Part shown: in pieces, positions 1 through 6,897 of the stretch
How positions within the stretch are numbered: the first letter of the stretch is position 1
How the letters are laid out: every line of letters starts with the position of its first letter
DNA from: a bacterium
GTDB lineage: Bacteria > Cyanobacteriota > Sericytochromatia > S15B-MN24 > VGJW01
Direction: 5' to 3'
Assembly (NCBI GenBank): GCA_021790035.1
Contig: JAJYIO010000134.1
Span: 1-6,897 of the forward strand
Length of the DNA: 6,897 nucleotides
Notes under the pieces: model-generated
What the model was told of the DNA's origin: nothing
The model's input: the letters and a program-made list of their open reading frames with translations, nothing else
Databases searched by the model: none
Made by a program: the position numbers and the translations under genes

Positions 1-644
1 TGCGTGATGAGGATGATCGCCGCCTCGCGCTGGCGGCGGATGTCGTCCATCAGGGCCAGGATCTGGGCCTGAATGGTGACGTCGAGGGCGGTGGTCGGCT
101 CGTCGGCGATCAGAAGTTCGGGTTCGCACGAAAGGGCCATCGCGATGACGACGCGCTGGCGCATGCCGCCCGAGAACTGGTGGGGATACTCGTCGATGCG
201 GGAGGCGGCCGACGGGATTCCGACGGCCTCGAGAGCGGCGATCGCCTTCTGGCGGGCGGTCTTCTTGTCGACGTGCTGGTGGAGGATGATGGCCTCCATG
301 ATCTGGTCGCCTACCGTCAGCACGGGATTGAGGCTGGTCAAGGGATCTTGGCTGATGAGGGCGATCCGGTTGCCCCGGATCTCGCGCATCTGGGCCTCGG
401 GGAGCTTGAGGAGATCCTGGCCCTTGAAGAGGATCTGCCCCCCCACGGTCCGGCCCTGCGGGGCGGCGACCAGGCGGAGAATGGACAGCGTCGTGACCGA
501 CTTGCCGCATCCGGACTCGCCGACGATGCCGAGAACCTGGCCGCGGTGGACCTCGAAGTCCACGCCGTCGACGGCCTTGACCACCCCCTCTTCGGTGAAG
601 AAGTGGGTCTGCAGGCCGGAAACCTTGAGAAGGGGTTCTGCCAC
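1..644 (-). CDS. Oligopeptide/dipeptide ABC transporter ATP-binding protein (DppD/OppD type), 3' end cut by window edge
   Basis: This is a cytoplasmic ATPase subunit that would power uptake of di- or oligopeptides (or related solutes such as nickel) through a membrane permease pair. It reads from a GTG at 644-642 for 214 complete codons and runs off the left edge. Visible motifs are Walker A GESGCGKS (residues 42-49), the Q-loop in SQDPLTSLNP (Q99), the ABC signature FSGGMRQR (157-164), Walker B LLIADE (177-182) followed by PTTALDVT with the D-loop Asp (D188), and an ILIT run whose next codon starts CA, fitting the H-loop histidine. The SQDPLTSLNP and FSGGMRQR wording is typical of the Dpp/Opp subfamily. 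Family members are usually about 320-340 residues, so roughly 110-130 residues lie outside, including the usual C-terminal oligopeptide-transporter segment. The start is supported by AAAGGAA six bases upstream. Permease and binding-protein partners are not in the window, and the substrate cannot be told. Confidence 0.93.
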   Translation of the reverse strand, partial: MAEPLLKVSGLQTHFFTEEGVVKAVDGVDFEVHRGQVLGIVGESGCGKSVTTLSILRLVAAPQGRTVGGQILFKGQDLLKLPEAQMREIRGNRIALISQDPLTSLNPVLTVGDQIMEAIILHQHVDKKTARQKAIAALEAVGIPSAASRIDEYPHQFSGGMRQRVVIAMALSCEPELLIADEPTTALDVTIQAQILALMDDIRRQREAAIILIT

Positions 645-650
645 GTGGCG

Positions 651-657
651 TTCCTTT
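651..657 (-). promoter_or_regulatory. Ribosome binding site of the ABC ATPase gene
   Basis: On the minus strand this reads AAAGGAA, six bases before the GTG at 644-642. It is what selects GTG as the start, because no ATG in this frame gives a protein beginning this close to the conserved strand before Walker A. Confidence 0.7.
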
Positions 658-695
658 GCAGACTCGGCTGCACGAGATCGGCGGAGATCCCGAAA

Positions 696-725
696 AAATT
701 ACCACGCGGACGCTCGAGATGTCAG
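696..725 (-). promoter_or_regulatory. Weak candidate promoter for the ABC ATPase gene
   Basis: On the minus strand a CTGACA hexamer (725-720) lies 18 bases before TAATTT (701-696), inside the only A/T-rich patch of the divergent intergenic region (693-701). The -35 match is five of six to the sigma-70 consensus, but the -10 match is poor. The site would leave about 45 bases of leader before the GTG. It is inferred from position and composition only. Confidence 0.25.
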
Positions 726-816
726 CAAGGCGGAGTCGGACGGGCAAAATGGGCCTCTGGAGTCCTGCTTCCGGGGCGGTCTCTCGACCGGGCAGGATTT
801 TGGGTAGGACTGGCGT

Positions 817-1827
817 ATGAAGGCTTCCTCGATCGCCCCGTACGTCCTCGCGCTCACCAGCATTTCTCTGGTGGCGCCGGCTGGGGCCCTGGCGGCCGTC
901 CCCCGGAGCACCGGCACGACCGGGTCGGTCCCGCCTTCGGGTAGCGCGTCGTCGCTGCACGCACCGCCCTTCGCCGTCGCGGTCGCCGGCCTCGTCCCGG
1001 GGCTCGGTCAGCTCTCGCTGGGGGATCCGGCCGGGGCCGGGATCGCGCTCGGGGCCGTGGTGGTCCCGGCGGCGCTCGGTTGGCCGGGCTTGCTCGGTTC
1101 CAAGGGAGCGCCGCCCGTCGTGTTTGCCGATCAGCCCCTCGCCGAGTCGATGTTCCTGGTCGGCGCCCAGGAAGCGTGGTTCGTCCAGGACTTCATGGCC
1201 TATCAGCAGGCGAACGAGGATCTGGCCCCCCAGCGACTGGCGGGCCGCCGGATCTACTCGGTGGCCGATCTCGCGTCGGCGCCGGTCCAGTGGGCGGACT
1301 TCTGGGACTGGCGGGTCTGGGCCGCCGTGGCGGGGTCGCTGGCTTCCGACTACCTGATCGGTTCGATCGCGCCCGACAACACCCCGCTCGGCAAGTCGCC
1401 GTTCGAGGCCAAGTCCGCCTCGTACTATGGCCTGTCCATGCCGCCTGGTGCCGCATACGGCATCAACGTGGTCGGTGCCGGCGCCATGGGGGAGCTTGCC
1501 GGGGTGGGGGAGGAATCCGCCTGGCGCGGGGTCATCCAGGACGAGATCGAGTGGGATACCGGCTCGCCGTGGCTGGCCGTGGCCGCGACGTCCGTGCTCT
1601 TCGGCCTCGCTCACGTCGGCGGCATCAACCAGACCTCTGCGGTCAAGCAGTTCGTCGGAACCGCCATCGGGGGGGCAATCCTCGGCAGCCTCTACGTTTC
1701 GACCGGTCATGACCTGCGCAAGGACATCGCGGCGCATTCCTACTACGACGCCATCGGCATCGCCCTCAACGGCTTGCAGCCCCAGATCCAGGGCAACAAC
1801 GTCTTCGGGATCCAGTACGCGTTCTGA
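817..1827 (+). CDS. CPBP-family intramembrane metalloprotease-like protein with N-terminal signal segment
   Basis: The 336-residue product has the three sequence marks of the CPBP (CAAX protease and bacteriocin-processing, ABI; Pfam PF02517) family: EExxxR (E232, E233, R237 in GEESAWRG), FxxxH (F262, H266) and HxxxD (H307, D311). In this family these residues form a glutamate/histidine active site in the membrane, and members cleave prenylated or small peptides or act in bacteriocin immunity. The substrate here is unknown. Residues 1-26 look like a Sec signal peptide or anchor with an AxA site (A24-L25-A26). Several moderately hydrophobic segments follow, roughly 51-66, 72-93, 167-184, 212-231, 252-268, 280-297 and 305-320. 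PGLGQ (61-65) recalls the motif of small TM2/DUF5683-type membrane modules. The region between about 95 and 165 is polar and unassigned. The protein ends in FGIQYAF. It lies 39 bp ahead of uvrA on the same strand and could be cotranscribed. The family call is good; the activity is inferred. Confidence 0.85.
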   Translation: MKASSIAPYVLALTSISLVAPAGALAAVPRSTGTTGSVPPSGSASSLHAPPFAVAVAGLVPGLGQLSLGDPAGAGIALGAVVVPAALGWPGLLGSKGAPPVVFADQPLAESMFLVGAQEAWFVQDFMAYQQANEDLAPQRLAGRRIYSVADLASAPVQWADFWDWRVWAAVAGSLASDYLIGSIAPDNTPLGKSPFEAKSASYYGLSMPPGAAYGINVVGAGAMGELAGVGEESAWRGVIQDEIEWDTGSPWLAVAATSVLFGLAHVGGINQTSAVKQFVGTAIGGAILGSLYVSTGHDLRKDIAAHSYYDAIGIALNGLQPQIQGNNVFGIQYAF

Positions 1828-1844
1828 AGCCCGCGGCTCTCGCA

Positions 1845-1866
1845 CTATCTTTCGATAGCCGCTATC
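1845..1866 (+). promoter_or_regulatory. Overlapping inverted repeats abutting the uvrA start codon (possible operator or leader hairpins)
   Basis: CTATC (1845-1849) pairs with GATAG (1854-1858) across a four-base loop. The same right arm, as GATAGC (1854-1859), pairs with GCTATC (1861-1866) across one base, so the 13 bases ending right at the ATG are a near-perfect palindrome. The two foldings exclude each other. This could be a regulator's binding site or an RNA switch over the start. It does not match the Escherichia CTGT-N8-ACAG or the Bacillus GAAC-N4-GTTC LexA boxes. TATCTT at 1846-1851 could also serve as a weak -10 element. Function is inferred. Confidence 0.4.
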
Positions 1867-4830
<2,964 letters not shown>

Positions 4831-4857
4831 GCCGTGCGCAAGCCGTCCAGATCAAGG

Positions 4858-4870
4858 GCTCCCGGGGAGC
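4858..4870 (+). repeat. Short GC-rich hairpin downstream of uvrA
   Basis: GCTCC (4858-4862) and GGAGC (4866-4870) form a five-base-pair stem with a CGG loop 28 bases after the uvrA stop codon. No T-run follows, so it is not a classical intrinsic terminator. It may only slow transcription or protect the 3' end of the message. Confidence 0.3.
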
Positions 4871-4886
4871 GCATCGCGGTTCGGCA

Positions 4887-4925
4887 GAATCCGATATATC
4901 GATTTGATTCCAGGCCGGGTACACT
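4887..4925 (+). promoter_or_regulatory. Candidate promoter/operator region for the small membrane protein gene
   Basis: A compact AT-rich island stands out from the GC-rich surroundings. It contains the perfect ten-base palindrome CGATATATCG (4892-4901) flanked by GAATC (4887-4891) and its complement GATTC (4906-4910). TACACT (4920-4925) is a plausible -10 hexamer. No good -35 lies at the correct distance, and TTGATT (4904-4909) is too close to serve as one, so an activator or another sigma factor may be involved. Assignment rests on composition, symmetry and position. Confidence 0.3.
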
Positions 4926-4946
4926 GAGCCTGTCTTCTTCCCGGTG

Positions 4947-4954
4947 AAGGAGGT
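4947..4954 (+). promoter_or_regulatory. Very strong Shine-Dalgarno sequence
   Basis: AAGGAGGT is a full complement of the usual 16S rRNA 3' end and sits five bases before the ATG at 4960. It fixes the start of the next gene and suggests efficient translation. It is clearly stronger than the sites in front of the other genes here. Confidence 0.8.
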
Positions 4955-4959
4955 CCCGG

Positions 4960-5454
4960 ATGTTCTTCGAGCCCGTGATGTTCCTGGGATGGCTTGGCCT
5001 CCTGGTGGTTCCCGTCGTGGCCATCGTGGCGGTGATCGTGTGGTCGCCGCTGGGCCGCGCGCTGGCCTCGGTGATCCCGCCAATCCTGGCCACGGCGGCC
5101 ATCGCCCTCCCCCTGGCCTACCTCCTCAACACCCTGCACGTGGCGCAGTGGGTGACGGCGGCGTGCGCGCTGACGGCGATCGTTTCGTGGTCGCCCCTGG
5201 GCAAGGGCATGGGCGATGCCATCCGCAACCTGGCCGATCCCGCGCGCTCACGCAAGGCCCTCTCGGATCTCGAACAGCGCCTGGCTGACGCAGAGACCGA
5301 GATCGGTCATCTGCGGGAGGCCGCTGTCGTCGGTTCGGCATCGCGTTCGCGTTCGGGCTCCGCTGCCCGGCAGGACGAGTCGTCACGGCAGGCAAGCGAG
5401 GCCGAATCGCCTGGCTCCGCATCGCGATCCAGCTGGCGCCTCGAAGCCCGATAG
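4960..5454 (+). CDS. Uncharacterised small membrane protein with duplicated WSPLG motif and coiled-coil-like tail
   Basis: I do not recognise a family for this 164-residue protein. Three hydrophobic segments are visible, at about 7-28, 40-58 and 60-77, and the N-terminus has no basic residues. Two copies of a similar stretch follow the first and third segments: IVWSPLGRALASVI (26-39) and IVSWSPLGKGMGDAI (74-88). This suggests an internal duplication of a membrane segment plus an amphipathic loop. From about 95 to 124 the sequence is charged with leucines at helical spacing (ALSDLEQRLADAETEIGHLRE) and probably forms a coiled coil. The last 40 residues are Ser/Arg/Ala-rich and likely disordered, and by the positive-inside rule this tail is probably cytoplasmic. 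The start is set by AAGGAGGT at ideal spacing. The gene follows uvrA after 129 bp with its own candidate promoter and converges on the aminotransferase gene. Coding status is well supported by the ribosome binding site and membrane pattern; function is unknown. Confidence 0.78.
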   Translation: MFFEPVMFLGWLGLLVVPVVAIVAVIVWSPLGRALASVIPPILATAAIALPLAYLLNTLHVAQWVTAACALTAIVSWSPLGKGMGDAIRNLADPARSRKALSDLEQRLADAETEIGHLREAAVVGSASRSRSGSAARQDESSRQASEAESPGSASRSSWRLEAR

Positions 5455-5471
5455 GGGCGGGTGCGGCAGGG

Positions 5472-5495
5472 CCCGATGGCAGCCTGGCGATCGGG
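5472..5495 (+). terminator. Possible terminator hairpin after the small membrane protein gene
   Basis: CCCGAT (5472-5477) and ATCGGG (5490-5495) form a six-base-pair stem 17 bases past the stop codon, followed by AGAATTT. The loop is 12 bases and the T-run is short, so termination would be weak. A second stem, CCCCT (5503-5507) / AGGGG (5512-5516) with a GGTA loop, follows at once. Confidence 0.3.
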
Positions 5496-5527
5496 AGAAT
5501 TTCCCCTGGTAAGGGGCGGCAACGAAT

Positions 5528-5548
5528 GCAAGACCGGCCCTGTCTTGC
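5528..5548. terminator. Perfect 7-bp hairpin between convergent genes
   Basis: GCAAGAC (5528-5534) and GTCTTGC (5542-5548) are exact complements around the loop CGGCCCT. Lying between two convergent genes, it could act on transcripts from both sides. No T-run follows on either strand, so this would be factor-dependent or simply a 3'-end stabilising structure. Confidence 0.35.
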
Positions 5549-5559
5549 GGCGCAGCCGG

Positions 5560-5578
5560 GGGCTCGAAGCTTCGGCCC
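5560..5578 (-). repeat. Hairpin directly after the aminotransferase stop codon
   Basis: The ten-base palindrome CGAAGCTTCG (5565-5574) is extended by GGGC (5560-5563) and GCCC (5575-5578) with one bulged T (5564). On the minus strand it begins within the TAG stop codon of the aminotransferase gene. It may form a 3'-end hairpin of that message; there is no T-run. Confidence 0.35.
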
Positions 5579-6777
5579 TATTGGCGACCCGCGAAGTCTC
5601 GCACGGCGCGGGCGATCGCCCGCATCTCGACGTCGCCGTACCGGTGGTCGATGGGCAGGGTCAGGATGCGATCGAAGAGCCACCACGAGTCGGGGAAATC
5701 GTCCCGGCGGACCTCCGGTGGAAGCTTCCAGTGGATCACCGTATAGATGTCCTGGTCGACCAGGTACTCCATGAGGGCGTCGCGGCGTTCGCAGAGGATC
5801 GGCAGGCCGTAAGGCACGACGGACTCCGGGAGCGCGTCGAACAGGGGCCTGATGGATATCGCCGGCCGGACTCCCGGTGCGCTGTCGGCGGACGGTGCGG
5901 CGACCGCGTTTGGCCGGTCGGGACTCGCTGCCGAGGACGGATCGCGTCCGAAGAGCAGGCCGAAGAGCAGGCGGTAGTTCTCCCGGCGTCGGGTAGCCAT
6001 CCGGTCGAGATCGAGGCCCTGAAGCGCAGCGCGAGACCATCGGCTCATGGCGCGAGGGACGATCGCCTCGTCGAGTTCCTCCTCGGTCACCTCGAGGTCG
6101 GCGGCCGCCTCCCACCAGGCTTCGACGTCACCGTCCCTGCGGGCCCGGAACTTGGCCATGCGGGCGAGGAGCTTGCGCCCGTACACGTCCGCATCGCCCG
6201 GATCTGACCCTGGCTGCGCCCCGGCGAGCGGCCCTGCGACCCTGGCCTCGGGCAACGCGGGCAAAGCGAGCGACTGGCGAGACACCAGCAGCCCACCGTC
6301 CGGCACGGGCAGGAACTTGCGCAGGCTGGCGATCGCCCATTGCCCGTGAACTCGCGCCCACGGGGACAATAGCGCCTGGACCGCATCCTCGAGGACCGGC
6401 ACGCCAAGGTCGAAGAGCGCTGGATTCGCCGGAAAGCCAAAGTAATGGATGACCTGGATTGCCTGGCATCCCCTGGCCAGGGGCCGGACCCGCCCGGCAT
6501 CGACCGAAAGATCGCGCTCCACCGGGTAGAACCGCACCTCGACGCCGGCCTCGCGGTAGGGCTGGACGACGGACTCGCACCCGTAGGACGGGAGCAGTAC
6601 CGGGCCTTCGGGCAAGATGTGGGTGGCCCACCAGCGGACGGCTTCTCGCGCCGAACCGAACCAGGCATGGGGCTTTCCCTCGACCTGCAGAATTCTTGCC
6701 ATCCGCGCATCGAGATCGCCGATGGGCCCGGCGAGCGACAACTCGTCCGGTGCGATCTCGATCTCGCCCCCGATCAC
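5578..6777 (-). CDS. DegT/DnrJ/EryC1/StrS-family PLP-dependent aminotransferase
   Basis: The 399-residue product fits the fold-type I aminotransferases of the DegT/DnrJ/EryC1/StrS family, which mostly move an amino group from glutamate onto nucleotide-linked keto-sugars for antibiotics, O-antigen or other glycans. Recognisable elements in order are GSAREA (41-46, start of the cofactor-phosphate helix), LLPSYGCESVV (61-71), the HYFGFPAN turn (111-118), VLEDAVQAL (128-136) with D131 as the expected partner of the pyridine nitrogen, SLRKFLPVPDGG (151-162) with K154 as the likely Schiff-base lysine, and a C-terminal LPIDHRYGDVEM (374-385). The length is normal. Residues about 276-308 are Ala/Ser/Pro-rich and look like an inserted linker. 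The GTG start is supported by GGAG seven bases upstream and by an in-frame stop at 6807-6805. There are no sugar-biosynthesis neighbours in the window, so the substrate is unknown; more of a cluster may lie to the right. Confidence 0.87.
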   Translation of the reverse strand: MIGGEIEIAPDELSLAGPIGDLDARMARILQVEGKPHAWFGSAREAVRWWATHILPEGPVLLPSYGCESVVQPYREAGVEVRFYPVERDLSVDAGRVRPLARGCQAIQVIHYFGFPANPALFDLGVPVLEDAVQALLSPWARVHGQWAIASLRKFLPVPDGGLLVSRQSLALPALPEARVAGPLAGAQPGSDPGDADVYGRKLLARMAKFRARRDGDVEAWWEAAADLEVTEEELDEAIVPRAMSRWSRAALQGLDLDRMATRRRENYRLLFGLLFGRDPSSAASPDRPNAVAAPSADSAPGVRPAISIRPLFDALPESVVPYGLPILCERRDALMEYLVDQDIYTVIHWKLPPEVRRDDFPDSWWLFDRILTLPIDHRYGDVEMRAIARAVRDFAGRQ

Positions 6778-6897
6778 CGCCGGGCTCCGGCGGTGGCGAA
6801 GATTTCACCTCGAAGGAGGCTGTCCGAGGGAGGGCTGACCCCGTTCAACCGAAAATCACCCTGGCCTGGATTATTCACGGCTCGCGTAGCGAGACCG
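6778..6897. other. Region upstream of the aminotransferase gene, with edge hairpin
   Basis: No coding region is convincing in these 120 bases. The A/T-richer stretch 6843-6877 should contain the promoter of the leftward aminotransferase gene, but I cannot pair a good -35 with a -10. At the edge, CGG-CTCGC (6878-6885) and GCGAG-A-CCG (6889-6897) form an eight-base-pair hairpin with one bulged A and a GTA loop. This could be a terminator stem, a repeat or part of an element continuing outside. Confidence 0.4.
6785..6788 (-). promoter_or_regulatory. Ribosome binding site that selects the GTG start of the aminotransferase gene
   Basis: On the minus strand GGAG lies seven bases before the GTG at 6777-6775. 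The reading frame is closed by TGA at 6807-6805 and offers no other start codon in between. Confidence 0.6.

Larger units (their letters stand above)
645..816. other. Divergent intergenic region
   Basis: These 172 bases separate the leftward ABC ATPase gene from the rightward CPBP gene and must hold the promoters of both. Besides the minus-strand candidate above there is a small inverted repeat, CGGTC (777-781) / GACCG (786-790) with a TCTC loop, in the leader of the CPBP gene. I see no convincing plus-strand promoter. AGGA at 806-809, seven bases before the ATG at 817, is a modest ribosome binding site. Confidence 0.5.
5455..5577. other. Convergent intergenic region rich in hairpins
   Basis: These 123 bases between the stop codons of the small membrane protein gene and the aminotransferase gene hold four separate inverted repeats in about 110 bases (5472-5495, 5503-5516, 5528-5548, 5560-5578). 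I see no convincing gene here. Confidence 0.6.

Noticed and set aside
180..944. A 254-codon plus-strand frame opposite the ABC ATPase gene
   Set aside because: The minus strand carries every ABC ATPase motif. The plus-strand frame runs across the divergent intergenic region into the next gene, and its product shows no coherent domain.
1854..1866. LexA (SOS) box in front of uvrA
   Set aside because: The palindrome GATAGC-C-GCTATC matches neither the CTGT-N8-ACAG nor the GAAC-N4-GTTC type; kept as an unassigned operator candidate.
4858..4870. Intrinsic terminator of uvrA
   Set aside because: The stem is only five base pairs and is followed by GCATCGCGG instead of a T-run; listed only as a hairpin.
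5126..6115. A 329-codon minus-strand frame spanning the end of the small membrane gene and part of the aminotransferase gene
   Set aside because: It overlaps two better supported genes, and its product is Arg/Pro/Gly-rich as is typical of off-frame translation of GC-rich DNA.
6128..6808. An overlapping minus-strand frame starting at a GTG upstream of the aminotransferase start
   Set aside because: The translation is Arg/Gly/Ala-rich with no family motifs, while the frame starting at 6777 contains the whole aminotransferase pattern.

Overview
The window is GC-rich DNA, densely coding, with strong G/C preference at third codon positions. It looks like a bacterial chromosome. Four complete protein genes and one gene cut by the left edge can be supported. 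I found no tRNA, rRNA, CRISPR array or intact transposon. The lineage cannot be fixed from the sequence. The uvrA product has features I associate with cyanobacterial-type UvrA (TGNPYY, KGKRLKPEALA, a D-loop ending in YDV), so a high-GC relative of Cyanobacteriota such as Sericytochromatia is one possibility. This is an impression, not a search result.

Layout, left to right. (1) Positions 1-644, minus strand: N-terminal two thirds of an oligopeptide/dipeptide ABC-transporter ATPase (DppD/OppD type), cut at the H-loop by the window edge. (2) 645-816: divergent intergenic region. (3) 817-1827, plus: a CPBP-family (CAAX-protease/ABI) membrane protein with an N-terminal signal-like segment and a PGLGQ motif ahead of the protease domain. 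(4) 1867-4830, plus: full-length uvrA, the damage-sensing ATPase of nucleotide excision repair. Its start codon abuts overlapping short inverted repeats. (5) 4831-4959: intergenic region with an AT-rich palindrome and a near-perfect Shine-Dalgarno sequence. (6) 4960-5454, plus: an unrecognised 164-residue membrane protein with an internal WSPLG repeat and a charged, probably coiled-coil tail. (7) 5455-5577: convergent intergenic region packed with small hairpins. (8) 5578-6777, minus: a DegT/DnrJ/EryC1/StrS-type PLP aminotransferase starting with GTG. (9) 6778-6897: its upstream region, ending in a GC-rich hairpin at the window edge.

The genes do not form one obvious pathway. The CPBP gene and uvrA are co-oriented 39 bp apart and could share a transcript. 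The other neighbours are divergent or convergent, or are separated by gaps carrying their own signals. I see no convincing novel multi-gene system. The most interesting items are the inverted repeats touching the uvrA start codon, a rare-codon cluster with an internal Shine-Dalgarno sequence inside uvrA, the domain arrangement of the CPBP protein, and the duplicated motif in the small membrane protein.
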